A program made the position numbers and the translations under genes. From JACRCT01 sp049841135 (GTDB lineage: Bacteria; Myxococcota; Myxococcia; Myxococcales; UBA5297): 64,000 nt of DNA. Positions 37,221-48,300 of the stretch are shown here, in pieces; position 1 is the first letter of the stretch; the number at the start of each line of letters is the position of its first letter. Where the stretch lies: assembly GCA_049841135.1 (NCBI GenBank), contig JASGHK010000002.1, forward strand, positions 310,001 to 374,000, read 5' to 3'. The notes under the pieces were generated by a model, which was given only the letters and a program-made list of their open reading frames with translations, was not told the DNA's origin and ran no database searches.

Positions 37221-38873
37221 ATGGTCAGCAAGCCTTCCGCCCCCTCCGCCCCCGTCTCGATCCCCACTGAGCCCGAGCCCTCCGGCCACGACGTGCTCGC
37301 CGACCCGAGGCTGCACGAGCTGCTCGTGCCCGCCAGCCGCCGCGAGGTGCAGCGCGCCCGCCAGGTCTTCGTCAACCGCAACCTGCGCCTGTCCGGCATC
37401 GACCTGGTCGGCTTCGACATGGACTACACGCTCGCGGTCTACCGCAAGCAGTCCATCGAGCAGCTCTCCTTCGAGATGACGCTGGACCGGATGATCCAGA
37501 AGCGCGGCTACCCGGAGTCCATCCGCTCGCTCGCCTACGACCACGCCTTCGTCATGCGCGGGCTGGCCGTCGACCGCGTCTGGGGCAACCTGCTCAAGAT
37601 GGACCGCTTCCGGCACATCGGCCGCGCCTACCACGGCCGGACGCTGCTCGCCTCCGAGGAGAAGAAGCGCGTCTACCGCGGCGAGAAGATCGACCTCAAG
37701 TCCGAGCGCTTCGCGTGGATCGACACGCTCTTCGCCCTGCCCGAGGCCTGCCTCTACGCCGAGGTCGTGGAGACGCTCGAGGCCGCGGGCCAGAAGGTCG
37801 ACTTCGACAAGCTCTACGTCGACATCCGCGAGTGCATCGACGAGGTGCACCGCGACGACAGCCTCAAGAGCGTCATCCGCACCGACCTCGCCCGCTTCAT
37901 CGTCCCCGACCCCGAGCTGGGGCCCGCGCTGCACAAGCTGCGCTCCGGCGGCAAGAAGCTCTTCCTGCTCACCAACTCCGGCTGGGACTACACCGATCTC
38001 GTCATGAAGTTCCTGCTCGACGGCTTCCTGCCCGAGTACCCGAGCTGGCGGCACTACTTCGACCTCGTCGTCTCCGCCGCCGGCAAGCCCTCGTTCTTCT
38101 CCGAGAACCGGCCGTTCCTGGAGGTCGACCCCTCGACCAACAAGCCCATCGGCGAGGCGCGCACGCTCGAGCGCGGCAAGGCGTACCAGGGCGGCAACCT
38201 CGCCGACTTCGAGCGCATGGCGGGCATCGGCGGCGAGAAGGTCCTCTACGTCGGCGACCACATCTACGGCGACATCCTCAAGAGCAAGAAGAGCTCGCTG
38301 TGGCGCACCTGCATGATCATCGAGGAGCTCGAGGACGAGATCGCCTACACCGACCGCTGCGCCTCGGACGTCACCCGCCTCTCGGCCCTGGAGAGCCTGC
38401 GCGCCCGCCTCGACGACGAGGTCAACACCCGCAAGCTCGCCCTCAACGCGCTGGAGCGCCGGCTGGAGCGCTCCGGCCTCGACGAGGAGACGCGTCGCCA
38501 CGTCGAGGACGTCCGCAAGAAGGAGAAGGCGGAGCTCGAGCGGCTGCGCAAGGCGCTCAAGGAGTCCGGCGAGGAGGCCGAGGCCCTCGAGGCGCGCGTG
38601 GAGAAGGGCTTCAACTCCTACTGGGGCCTGATGTTCAAGGAAGGCACCGAGAACAGCCGCTTCGGCGAGCAGGTCGAGCAGTACGCGTGCATCTACACCA
38701 GCCGCGTCTCCAACCTCCTCGCCTACTCGCCCATGCAGTACTTCCGCTCTCCGCGCGAGTTCATGCCGCACGAGCGGGTCGGCGCATCCAACGGGAGCGG
38801 CAACGGCAAGGGCGCGCCCGCGGTGATGGCCCCGCTCGGCTCGGAGGGCCCTCCCAAGGGCTCGGTCGCCTAG
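37221..38873 (+). CDS. HAD-superfamily 5'-nucleotidase (cN-II type)
   Basis: 550 residues from the ATG at 37221; the open frame reaches further upstream but without a good start. GFDMDYTLAVY is the HAD catalytic DxDxT motif, LLTNSGWDYTDLVM the second motif, and KVLYVGDHIYGDILKSK the third. This IG-type purine 5'-nucleotidase family resembles eukaryotic cytosolic nucleotidase II and is common in Myxococcota and Bdellovibrionota. A coiled-coil region (about 375-445) is inserted near the C-terminus. It would dephosphorylate IMP/GMP-type nucleotides; substrate inferred. Confidence 0.9.
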   Translation: MVSKPSAPSAPVSIPTEPEPSGHDVLADPRLHELLVPASRREVQRARQVFVNRNLRLSGIDLVGFDMDYTLAVYRKQSIEQLSFEMTLDRMIQKRGYPESIRSLAYDHAFVMRGLAVDRVWGNLLKMDRFRHIGRAYHGRTLLASEEKKRVYRGEKIDLKSERFAWIDTLFALPEACLYAEVVETLEAAGQKVDFDKLYVDIRECIDEVHRDDSLKSVIRTDLARFIVPDPELGPALHKLRSGGKKLFLLTNSGWDYTDLVMKFLLDGFLPEYPSWRHYFDLVVSAAGKPSFFSENRPFLEVDPSTNKPIGEARTLERGKAYQGGNLADFERMAGIGGEKVLYVGDHIYGDILKSKKSSLWRTCMIIEELEDEIAYTDRCASDVTRLSALESLRARLDDEVNTRKLALNALERRLERSGLDEETRRHVEDVRKKEKAELERLRKALKESGEEAEALEARVEKGFNSYWGLMFKEGTENSRFGEQVEQYACIYTSRVSNLLAYSPMQYFRSPREFMPHERVGASNGSGNGKGAPAVMAPLGSEGPPKGSVA

Positions 38874-38993
38874 CGGGCGGCGCCTGCTGATCCCATCCGG
38901 CGGTCGTGGCCAGAGCTCCGGGGGGAGGGACTGACGCCTGCGTCCCCCTCCCCGTTCCTCGTGAAGTCTCTGCCACCTTCGCAAAGACTTCAC

Positions 38994-39043
38994 GGCGGTT
39001 TGACCCGAAGCCCGAAGCCCGAGGCCCGAAGCCCGAAGCCCGG
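38994..39043. repeat. 7-bp-period repeat next to hydrolase stop
   Basis: A GGTTTGACCCGAAGCC head followed by five to six GCCCGAA/GCCCGAG heptads, ending at the stop of the next (minus-strand) gene. Same family as 51738-52167 and 53776-53850. Confidence 0.8.
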
Positions 39044-40333
39044 TTACGGCGAGGGCCAGGGACCCGGCATGTAGCCGGGGATGAACCCGATCGCCTCCGG
39101 GAAGCTCGCCGGCGTCGGGGCGGAGCGGGTGTCGATCCAGCTCTCCATCGCGCGGACCACCGCCTCGAGCTGCGCGTTCGAGTAGTCGCAGTGCCCCACC
39201 GAGGTGGTGAAGGTCTGCACCAGGCGGTCGCCGCGGCCGGCGGCCTCCACCGTCTCGCGGTACTTGGACTCATGCTGCGGGATGACCAGGCCGTCGTAGA
39301 TGCCGTGCAGCGTGAGCACCGGGCCCTTGATGTGGCCGCTGTAGTCGGCGTAGCGCTCGAGGTAGCGGCGCGCGTGGGGGTCGGCGGTGACAGTGCGCCG
39401 CGCGTTCATCGCCGCGAGGAGGGTGTCCGCGTCGATGCCCATCGAGGCCAGGTAGGCCTTCTCGGCCGCGGTCAGGCTGTAGAGGTGGTCGACGTTCTGC
39501 ACGACGTGGCCGCCCGCACGCACCTGGATCTCCGCCAGGGCCTCGGTCGCGAAGTACATGGCCTGGAAGAGGAACGGGGGCTCGTAGGGCGTGGGAGGCT
39601 GGTAGAACCCCGCCGGGCTGCGGTGCGCCACCAGGCGCAGGAACTCGAACTTGGCGAAGTTGGCGCGGTTGAGCGTGCCGTCCGCGTTGAGGAGCTTGGA
39701 GGCGACCACGGGGGCGACGTCGCGCGTGAACACGAGGTCGTTGCGGACGTTGCCGATGTCGCCCCAGCTCGCGGGCCAGCCGAAGAGCAGGTCGTAGGCC
39801 ACCGACAGATCGACCGTCTCGTCGAAGGTGCGGGTGGTGCCCGCGGCGACGTCGCACATGGGGATGGCGCCGTCGTACAGGTTCGGGTGGGTCTCGATGC
39901 TGCGCAGCGTGACCGCGCTGCCCATCGACCGGCCCCAGAGGATGGTCTTCTCGGGGTGGCCGATGGTCCTGCGGAAGTAGCGGGTCAGCTCCGCGGTCTG
40001 CTCGAGCCCCTCGTCCACGGCCCAGCCGCCCGAGCTGTAGGCCGAGGCCGCCAGGGCATAGCCCAGCGCCAGGAAGTGCTCCTCCTGCATCGGGTCCACG
40101 TAGGAGGGCGTGATGGGCAGGAACGGCGTGAGCTGGCGCCCGTAGCCATGCGCGAACACCAGCAACGTGCCGTTCCAGTTCGCCGGAACGCGGATGCGGT
40201 AAGGCGCTCCGCTCATCGTGCCGGAGAGATTGACCGGCAGATCGACCTTCACCTGCTTGCAGGCTGAGGCTAGTACGGGCAGCAGAAGCACGACTGCGGC
40301 AACCACGGTGACCAGCACTCGAAGCATCTTCAT
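39044..40333 (-). CDS. Alpha/beta hydrolase lipoprotein
   Basis: 429 residues. The signal MKMLRVLVTVVAAVVLLLPV ends LASAC, a lipobox. Hydrolase motifs include VFAHGYG, nucleophile GRSMGS, TLHGIYDGLV and a late histidine in SVGHCDY. The central part (about 170-330) is an insertion without known motifs (RSPAGFYQPPTPYEPP). Substrate unknown; the fold is common for esterases and peptidases. Transcribed alone. Confidence 0.85.
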   Translation of the reverse strand: MKMLRVLVTVVAAVVLLLPVLASACKQVKVDLPVNLSGTMSGAPYRIRVPANWNGTLLVFAHGYGRQLTPFLPITPSYVDPMQEEHFLALGYALAASAYSSGGWAVDEGLEQTAELTRYFRRTIGHPEKTILWGRSMGSAVTLRSIETHPNLYDGAIPMCDVAAGTTRTFDETVDLSVAYDLLFGWPASWGDIGNVRNDLVFTRDVAPVVASKLLNADGTLNRANFAKFEFLRLVAHRSPAGFYQPPTPYEPPFLFQAMYFATEALAEIQVRAGGHVVQNVDHLYSLTAAEKAYLASMGIDADTLLAAMNARRTVTADPHARRYLERYADYSGHIKGPVLTLHGIYDGLVIPQHESKYRETVEAAGRGDRLVQTFTTSVGHCDYSNAQLEAVVRAMESWIDTRSAPTPASFPEAIGFIPGYMPGPWPSP

Positions 40334-40557
40334 TGGGTCCTCCTCCTTGGTGTGCGCTGTTCACTGCGGGTAGCAGTCTAGGAGGAATTCGTCTCGAAAC
40401 CTACAGTCCCAGGGACTTGACACTCGCGGTGCATCCGCTCGTGCCGCTCGACTCTCGCCCACGGTCCGGTGCGGAGCCGCACACAACGGTCCGTGCCCCC
40501 GACGCATGGAGGGCCGCGGTCGATCCTGGGTCCTTGGCCTCGACGTGGATCCGTGCT
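40334..40557. other. Intergenic spacer with no feature seen
   Basis: 224 bases between the hydrolase start and the histidine kinase stop. I see no conserved small ORF, terminator or repeat family member. A TTGACA near 40416 on the plus strand has no -10 box and no plus-strand gene behind it. Confidence 0.5.
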
Positions 40558-43123
40558 TCAGCCGGTGCTGCCGCGCCCCGCGGCCCCCGGGGCGGCGGCC
40601 GTCGCCGATGGCTCACCCAGCAGCCGGCAGACCTCCTTGGCCAAGGCCTCGCCATTCCAGGGCTTGGTCATCCACGACGCGCCTAGCCCCTCGGCCAGCT
40701 CCTGGTTCGAGTGGTAGGCGCTGACCACCAGCACCGGCAGGTCTCGGGTGCGCTCCTGGGCGCGCAGGTCCTTGAGCAGGCTCAGGCCGCTCAGCCGCGG
40801 CATCATCACGTCGAGGACGAGCAGGTCGGGCTGGCGCCGGGCCAGCTCAGGCGCGACCTGGCGAGGGTCGAGCACCGACACCACCTCCACGTCGAGGTGG
40901 CGCAGCGCCACCGTGACCGTCTCGCAGGCCAGCGGCTCGTCGTCGACCACCAGGACCCGCTTGCGCTTCGGGTCGCCGGCGCTGGCCGCGGAGGGCGCCG
41001 GCGACGCCGCCGGCCCGCTGCGCGCCGCGTCGGCCGGCAACCGGACGAAGAAGGTGCTGCCCTTGCCCAGCTCGCTTTCGAAGCCGATGGTCCCGCCGTG
41101 CATCTCCACCAGCTTCTTGGAGATGGCCAGCCCCAGCCCCGTACCGCCGTGCTTGCGCGTCGAGGAGCCGTCCACCTGGCGGAAGCTCTCGAACAGCAGC
41201 TTGTGATGCTCGGGCGCGATGCCGATGCCCTCGTCGCGCACCTGGAACCGCCAGCCCGCCTCCTCGGCCGCACACGAGAGCTCCACCCGGCCCCGGTCGT
41301 GCGAGAACTTCACCGCGTTGGCGACGAGGTTGATGAGCACCTGGGCGAGCTTGACCGGGTCGGCCTGCACCGCGCCGCCGCCGCTGCCGTCCTCGACCTC
41401 GATGCGGATGCCCCGCTTGTCGGCGATGGGCTTGACCGTGGAGTGGACCTCCTCCAGGAGCTGGTGGATCTCCACGCGCCCGGTCTGCAGCACCATCCGC
41501 CCCGCCTCCAGCTTGCTCAGGTCGAGGATCTCGTTGACCACGCCCAGCAGGTGCGCGCCGCTGCGCTTGATGGTCTCGAGGAAGCGCACCGCCTCCTCCG
41601 GGTCGCCTTCGAAGCGGTGCTGGGTGGAGAGCGCGAGCCCGCCCTTGCCGCACTCGGGGCAGGGGCTCTCGGGCGCCACCGTCTCGCCCTCCTCGAGCTC
41701 GAAGGTCGAGCGGCAGCCCGGACACTGGGCCCGGCGCTGCGCCGGGAACTGCTCGAGGATGCCCTCGGGGATGTTGATGATCGAGTTGAGGGGCGTGCGC
41801 AGCTCGTGCGAGACGTTCGCCAAGAACTCGCTCTTGACCCGCGTCGACTCCTTGGCCGCGGCCAGCGCCGTGGCCAGCTCGGCGTTGGTCTGCCGCAGCG
41901 AGACCGCCAGGGTCTTGTTCAGGCTGCTGATCGACAGGAACTCGCGGACCACCACCAGCGACGCGATGAAGGGCATGTTGGCCAGCGCGAGCGAGAACAG
42001 CCGCGGCGTCGAGAGGACGCCCAGGTCCGCGAGCACGTCGGAGACGGCGGTGGCCACGATGGAGACGAAGGCCACGGCCAGCAGCGGCATCGCCAGGTCC
42101 CCGCGCCGCTGGTGCATGGCGCGGCCGATGAAGTACAGGAACAACGCCGCCACGAGGAGGCTCCACCGGGCAAACCAGGAGTAGATGCCGGTTCCCGTGC
42201 GCCCCATCACCAGGGCCACCAGCGTGGCCGCGAAGTACAGCGCGCAGGCCACGCGGTTGGCCAGCACGATGCGCGTCGGCTTGCCGAACAGGTAGTTGCC
42301 CACGAACTCGGTGAACGCCGCCATGGTCAGCGCGATGCTGAACGGGGCCAGCATGAAGCGGTGCTGCAGGGCGAGCCCGGCGAAGGGGAAGCCCGCCCGC
42401 AGGGCCAGGTAGAACCAGGTGGCCAGGATGACCGCGAGCGCGGTGGCGTACTTGTAGCGCTCGGTCTTCCACTCGATGACCAGCAGGGCGGCGATGAGCA
42501 CCGCCAGGATCAAGAGCGCGTACACCGGCCCGACGACCAGGAAGTCGGAGATGGACTCGGCCTTGATGAAGAACGCCTTGAGGTGCTCCCGGGAGCCCAG
42601 GTAGAGCCGGCGGTCCTTGGCCCCCACCGGGCGGGGGTCGCCCGGAGTGTGGGAGAGGTAGCGCAGGCCGATGACGTTGGGCCCGGGCCGGACCCACTCG
42701 GCGGGGACGTCGAGGCCCTCCAGCTCGTGGATGGCGCGCTTGAGGTCGCCGCGCGCCTCCCCGGCCCCGGCCACGTGGTGCCCGTTGACGAAGACGTCCG
42801 CGTGGGCGCTGCCCATGTCGCCGAACACGAAGAAGAGCGGCTGGCTCGCCAGCGCCTCGTCCAGGGTCACGGTCCGCCGCGCGACGAGCTCCCCCGGTCC
42901 CCGCCACCAGGGTGGGCGCGGCCGCGCTCGTCCAGCCCGAGTCGTCGAAGCCGGGCGCCGCCCACCCCGGGTCCGGCGCGCCCGCGCGCACCTTCCACTG
43001 GCCCGCCAGGTCGACGACCGAGGGCCGGGCCTCCGCCGGGAGCCGGTGGGCCTCGAACAGCGCCAGGAACGGCAGCAGCGGGACGAGCGGAACGAGCCAG
43101 ATGAGACGGCGGAGCAACGTCAT
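40558..43123 (-). CDS. Hybrid histidine kinase, 7TMR-DISM-like, zinc ribbon in dimerisation hairpin, +1 frameshift
   Basis: About 854 residues after correction. Order: N-terminal signal/anchor; a periplasmic jelly-roll-like region (WKVRAG...DDSGW, about 40-165); seven membrane helices (about 190-400); a HisKA helix with His439 in SHELRTP; an ATPase domain (GGTGLGLAISKKLVEMHGG); then a receiver with aspartate in LLVLDVMMPRLSG. Between the two HisKA helices lies an insert with CPGC (467-470) and CPEC (488-491), a zinc ribbon. Frame breaks at GAGCTCCCCC (42888-42897). It is followed on the same strand, upstream, by a receiver protein gene. Confidence 0.9.
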
Positions 43124-43226
43124 GACAGCAGACCTCGAAGGTGGGCGCGGGCGGGTCGGACCAGGGGAGCGCAGCTCGCCGGCGCGGCGCCCGGACCGTG
43201 CGGCGCGGGCGGGCCGGCGTGGAGCC

Positions 43227-43731
43227 TCAGGTCCCGGCGGGCCGGCTGCGGCCCAGCATCGACTGGGCGTTGCACTGGGCGATGGCGGTCATCAGCTCCA
43301 CGAAGTCCACCGGCTTGGGGATGAGGCGGTCGCCGCCGACGCCCTTGAGCATCGCCTCGGAGTACTGCCCGCCGAACGCGGAGACGAAGATGATGGGACA
43401 GGCCAGCGAGGGGCACCGCTCGCTGAAGGCCGGCCGCTCGGAGGCGGGCAGCGTCCCGCGCAGGAGCTTGGTGATGCCGATGCCGTCGAGCGCCGAGCCC
43501 TTGAGCTGGATGTCCATGAGCACCGCCAGAAGCTCGTCGCGGTGCTTCTCGGCGAGGTGGCAGGCGGTGACGTCGTCGGGCGCCCAGACCAGGCCGTAGC
43601 GGTTGCGCAGCCGGAAGCTCGGCGACCTCGAAGTTTTCCTTCTCGTCCTCGACGTAGAGGATGAGCTTGCGGGTCCTGTAGCCGGACTCGACCCTGGGGC
43701 TCGGCTGCGCTTCCGGGACGATCTTCTTCAC
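43227..43731 (-). CDS. Single-domain response regulator, +1 frameshift
   Basis: About 167 residues after correction. The receiver fold starts LILYVEDEKENFEVAE and continues after the break as RLRNRYGLVWAPDD; the phospho-acceptor is Asp73 in AVLMDIQLKGS, and the switch lysine is in RLIPKPVDF. The extra base is in GAAGCTC (43614-43620); GAGCTC repairs it. No output domain, so it may work as a phosphotransfer or CheY-like signal. It sits 103 bases upstream of the hybrid kinase gene and shares its direction, a likely cognate pair. Confidence 0.85.
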
Positions 43732-43777
43732 GGTTCTCTCCTCTCCCGGGCCGTCGCGACGCGACCCCGGGACCCTC

Positions 43778-45007
43778 TCAGAAGAAGTGGTAGATGCCGA
43801 AGTTGAACCCCGGCGCGAAGGCGCGGGTCGCCTCCGTCGGGGCCAGGGTCAACGAGCCCTCGAGGCGCACCGCGAAGCGGGGCAGGCGCGGGACGAAGAG
43901 GCGCAGCCCGGCGCCGGCGCTGGCCAGCCAGGCCTCGCCGCCGGAGTCGGGGTGGGCCACGCCCGCGTCCACGAACACCACCGGGATGACCGCGAACCAG
44001 GTGGAGTCGAACGCCACCACGCGCAGCTCCAGGTTGGCGATGCCCCAGGCGGTGGCGCGCACCTCGGAGTCGAGGTAGCCGCGCACCAGGTCGAGCCCGC
44101 CGATGTAGAAGCGGTCCTGGGTGCGCACGCCGCTCAGGGCTCCCACCAGCAGCCGCGAGGCGAGGTTGAGGCGCGAGCCCATCAGCACGTAGGCGTAGGC
44201 CTCGAGGTCCGCCTTGACGCTGGTCGTGTCGGAGGGCTCGGTGGTCCAGCCCAGCGCGACGCGGGGCTCGATCGAGAAGCCCTCCTGCCGCAGGCGGATT
44301 GTGTCCACCCGTCCCAGGCGCACGCCCGGAGTCACGACCAGCGCCATGGAGGGCGACAGCCTCAAGCGGTCGGTGGCGGCGAACGGGAAGGTGTCGGAGT
44401 TGCCCTCCACCTTCAGCAGCGGGCGCACGTTGTCCGAGGGCCACCACGGCGGCGACCACTCGGCGACCAGGCGCACCGCCAGGCGCCGCATCACGAAGTC
44501 GGGGCGCGGACGGCACAGCCACTCGCCCTGAAGGCTCAGCGACAGCCGCTCGCCCAGAAAGCGGGGATCGGTGATGGAGACCGAGAACCCGTCGTGGGCG
44601 TCGAAGCGCTCGTAGAAGGCGCGGGCCTCGATGGCGCGTCCCGCCACGTTGCCGTACGCCGCGCCCAGCCAGAGATAGAAGCGGCCGCCTCCGAAGTTGA
44701 AGCGGAAGACGGGGCCCGCGGGGATGCGGTCCTCCAACCGGATGAGCGCGGTGTTGCCCGCGTCGGTGACCTCCAGGATGAGGTCGACCCGGCTGAAGAC
44801 GCCCGCGGTGACCCCCAGGTTCCACAGCCTCTTCTCCGACAGATCCCAGGCGGCGGGCGTGACCTCCCCCGGCACCGAGAAGGCGAGCTCGCGCAGCACC
44901 ACCTCGTCGAGGGTGAGCGAGCTGCCTTCCACCCGCACCGCGTCGATCTGGATGGGCGCTTCGAAGGGCGCCGCGAGCAGCAGGCCGAGCAGGGCCGCGG
45001 TCACCAT
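43778..45007 (-). CDS. Omp85/BamA-like outer-membrane protein with one POTRA domain
   Basis: 409 residues: signal-like start, one POTRA-like domain (IDAVRVEGSSLTLDEVVLREL...VDLILEV, about 20-95), then a beta-barrel of about 16 amphipathic strands ending in phenylalanine, as expected for outer-membrane insertion. YIGGLDLVRGYLDSEV holds the conserved (V/I)RG(F/Y) lid-loop motif. Shorter than BamA or TamA, like small Omp85 members found in Myxococcota. Substrate unknown. It neighbours the receiver gene upstream of the hybrid kinase. Confidence 0.85.
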   Translation of the reverse strand: MVTAALLGLLLAAPFEAPIQIDAVRVEGSSLTLDEVVLRELAFSVPGEVTPAAWDLSEKRLWNLGVTAGVFSRVDLILEVTDAGNTALIRLEDRIPAGPVFRFNFGGGRFYLWLGAAYGNVAGRAIEARAFYERFDAHDGFSVSITDPRFLGERLSLSLQGEWLCRPRPDFVMRRLAVRLVAEWSPPWWPSDNVRPLLKVEGNSDTFPFAATDRLRLSPSMALVVTPGVRLGRVDTIRLRQEGFSIEPRVALGWTTEPSDTTSVKADLEAYAYVLMGSRLNLASRLLVGALSGVRTQDRFYIGGLDLVRGYLDSEVRATAWGIANLELRVVAFDSTWFAVIPVVFVDAGVAHPDSGGEAWLASAGAGLRLFVPRLPRFAVRLEGSLTLAPTEATRAFAPGFNFGIYHFF

Positions 45008-45306
45008 CGGCGGGCATCCCGCGGGGGGGCACGGTGACCGGCCGCGCGGGGCTTGCGGGCCGGCGGAACGGACGAATCAAGGACGGTCACCAGAACCCCT
45101 TTTCGGCGTGCCAACGCCTCGTCGCCCCCGCGAGCCATCGAACTATCAGATTTGCGACAGCGGCGGAATGTGGCGCAGCCCGCCGGAGCCGGGACGGTCC
45201 CGACGCTGCCAGCCCATTGGGATGCGCGCTGGAGACCCGCGACGCAGGCGCGAAAGTGCCGCCCCAACCTCCGGGGCAGCGCGGGCGGGCCGCCCTGCCG
45301 GCGCGT
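45008..45306. other. Intergenic spacer with no feature seen
   Basis: 299 bases between the Omp85-like gene and the propeller lipoprotein stop. GC-rich, with a short G-run near 45022; I see no reliable promoter, terminator or ORF. Confidence 0.5.
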
Positions 45307-48300
45307 CTAGGGGCCGCCGACGCTCGCCTTCGGGCGGCGAAGGATGGCGCCCTGGTCGCCGACCGCGAGCGCGGCGCCGTCCGCCGAGACCGCCACGCCG
45401 CGCAGCGTCCACCTCGTCCACGCCCAGCCGCCGGCATCGTCGGTCGCCGTGGCGCCGACGTTCTTGGCCAGGCCGTCGGCCCCCACCACCCAGAACTTGC
45501 CCGGACCCGTCACCCGCAGCGCCATCGGCGCGCTGTCGAGCGGGAAGTCCATGGGTGTCGCGGCCGTGGGGTCGTCGACGTTGGCCAGGTAGGAGGCCTT
45601 GAACACCTTGGGCTGGCTGGTGAGGTCGGCGGCGAGCGCGTAGAGCGCCGTGACCTCATCGCCAGTGCCGGAGGGTTCGTCCACCGCCTGGAGCGCGGTG
45701 TAGGTCCCCGCGGTGCCGAACGCCGTGAAGGGCAGCGCCGTGGCTCCGGCGTCGGCCAGCGAGTAGACCTTCTGGCTCGCGAAGAAGGCGCGACTGCCGG
45801 ACTCGCCGCACGCGACGGCCCCGGCGAGGTCGCTGCCCTTCCCCACCAGCGAGGCTCCGCCGCCGAGACGGTCGAGCTGATAGGGGGTCTTCGCCGCCAC
45901 GGTGACCGTGTCCTTGTTGAGGGCGACGCCGGTGATGCTCGCCGGCGCCGCGTAGCTCGTACCCAAGCCGATCGCGTGGAGGTCGTAGAGCACGCCCGTC
46001 GCTCCCGTGGTGGTGGCGTCCAACCCGCCGATCCACAGGTCGGCGTCGACGCCGGACCCAGCGATGGAGTTCAGGTCGTCGTGGAAATTGGCCCCCGCCG
46101 AAGAGAGCGCGACCGGGACCACCCAGCGCCCGTCGAGGGCCCGGCGCAGGAGCGTGCCGTGCTTGCCCACCACCACCGACTCCTCGAACGCGTTCACGTT
46201 GCCGATCCACGCGGCGTTGAGCTGCATGGGCGTCACCGAGCGGCTGGGGAGCCAGCGGGTCCCGAGGAGCGGGTGCACCGAGATGCTGCCTGCCATGCCG
46301 GCGACGGCCAGGCCGAGGACACCGCTGTCCACCGCGAACAGCTCGCGGTTGAGCCCCACGGAGATCGGCTCGGACCACTTGCCAGCCTTCAGCTCCAGCG
46401 CCTCGCCCTCCAGATTGACGGCCCAACCGGCCGCTTCTCCCGTCACCACCAGCGCGGTGAGCCCGCCCGGGGAGTAGCCGTCAGGGTCTTGGTACGGCAC
46501 GCAGCCTTGCGCGACGCTCGCCTGGTAGACGCCCGGCAGCGGGTTCTGCCAGTTGTTCGTTCGCCCCGAGATCCACACGACTGGGTCCTTCAGGATGGGC
46601 TTGACCACGCCCACTCCGGTGAGCACGAGGTCGCTTCCCCCAGGGCAGCTGTAGGCCGCCCACTTGCTGGTGGTGGGGTCGCGGTGGAGGACGGTGCCGG
46701 AGGCTCCCACCGCCCAGAGGTCGTCGTAGGAGGCGCCCGAGACCGCGGTCAGGTGGACGGACGCCGCCCTGGGCTCGGCGGTCATCGTGACGCCATCGCC
46801 GCGCCACACCGCACCGTTGTCGCCGACCGCCACCAGCTTGCCGCCCGGCTCGCACCAGACGGCCCGGAAGGTCACGGTGGGTGCACCGGTGAAGGTCTGG
46901 ACGAAGCCGCTCGTGGCGTCGGCCGGGTTGTGCTTGCCGATGAAGCCGCGGTCGCCCACGGCCCACACCTTGCCGAGCGGGTGCGCACAGGTGCCGCGCA
47001 GCGCGCCGGTGAAGTCCTGGTTGTTGCCGTCGATGACCGTCATCCGCGTGAAGGTCCCGTCGTAGCGCAGCGCCGTGCCGGCCTCGCCCACGAAGTAGCG
47101 GGCGGCCGCGTTCGAGCTGACGCCGTAGAGCGTGTTCCCCTGCGGCAACGGGTTCTCCCACTGCCAGCCGTTGGGAGAGGCGATGCTGGGGGCGGGCCAG
47201 GAGCAAACGGTGCCGCCATTGGCCCCGGACACGCAGCGCTCGATGCTCGTCAGGCCGCACTGCTCGGTGGGCGAGGAGTAGCTCGCGGTCGTGTTGCACG
47301 TGCCCGAGTTATCGCAGGACGGCGCGACGGTGCACGGATCGGCCGGAGCCGCGCGGCAGGAGGTGCCGACGGGCTTGGGCGGGTCTGCGGGGGGGCAGAC
47401 GTTGGTGGTGCCGTTGCAGATGGCGTCGAAGTGGCACTCCGGCGAGGCGGCCTTGCGGCAGACGGTGCCGAACGGCTTCAGGAGGGGCGCGGGGCAGCTG
47501 GCCACCTTGTCCACGCAGACGGGGTCCTCCTCGCACGGGCTGCTCGCGGTGCCGCACTTCTCTCCCACCCGGAAGCTCTCGGGGCAACCCGGGTTCTGCC
47601 CGTCGCAGACGCCATCCAGTTCGCAGACGCCAGTCGCCGCCTTGCACTGGTAGCCGTTCTCCCGAAGCACGTCCTTCGGGCAGGTCGCGCTGATCCCGTC
47701 GCAGGTCTCGGCGGGGTCGCACGGCCCCAGGGATTTGTTGCACTCCTTGGCTTGCTCCTTGGGGACGTACAGGTCCCTGGGGCAGTCCGGGCCCGTCCCG
47801 TCGCAGGACTCCGCCACGTCGCACGGGAGCGTCGCGGCGCGGCACTCCTTCTCCTTGCCCGCGTAGGCCGTCGGAGGGCACACGGTCGTCTTGCCGTCGC
47901 AGAACGTCTTGAGCTCGCAGACCTTCGTCGCTTCGCGGCAGGCCACCGTGATCAGCGCGACCTGGTCCTCGGGACACAGCGGCGAGCTGCCGTCGCAGAC
48001 CTCGTCCACGTCGCACGAGCTGACCGCCGCACGGCAGACCTTGCCCTTGGCCTCGACCCCGGGGCTGGGCTCGCAGGAGCCGTCCTCGGCGCCCGAGCAG
48101 AAGTACTCCCTCTCGCAAGGCTTCCGGTCGGGGCAGAGCGTCTCCTTGGGGAGCAGCGACGGCGGGGGACAGTCGAGGCTCACGCCATCGCACTTGCCTC
48201 CCGTTCCGCACGGGCCGTTGATCGTCGCGCCGCAGACCGTGTCTCGCTCCTTCGGCTCCTGAGCCGGGCAGTCCGGCGAGACGCCGTCGCAGGTCGCTGC

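Noticed and set aside
40416..40421. Plus-strand TTGACA as a promoter
   Set aside because: No -10 box at a fitting distance and no plus-strand gene downstream.
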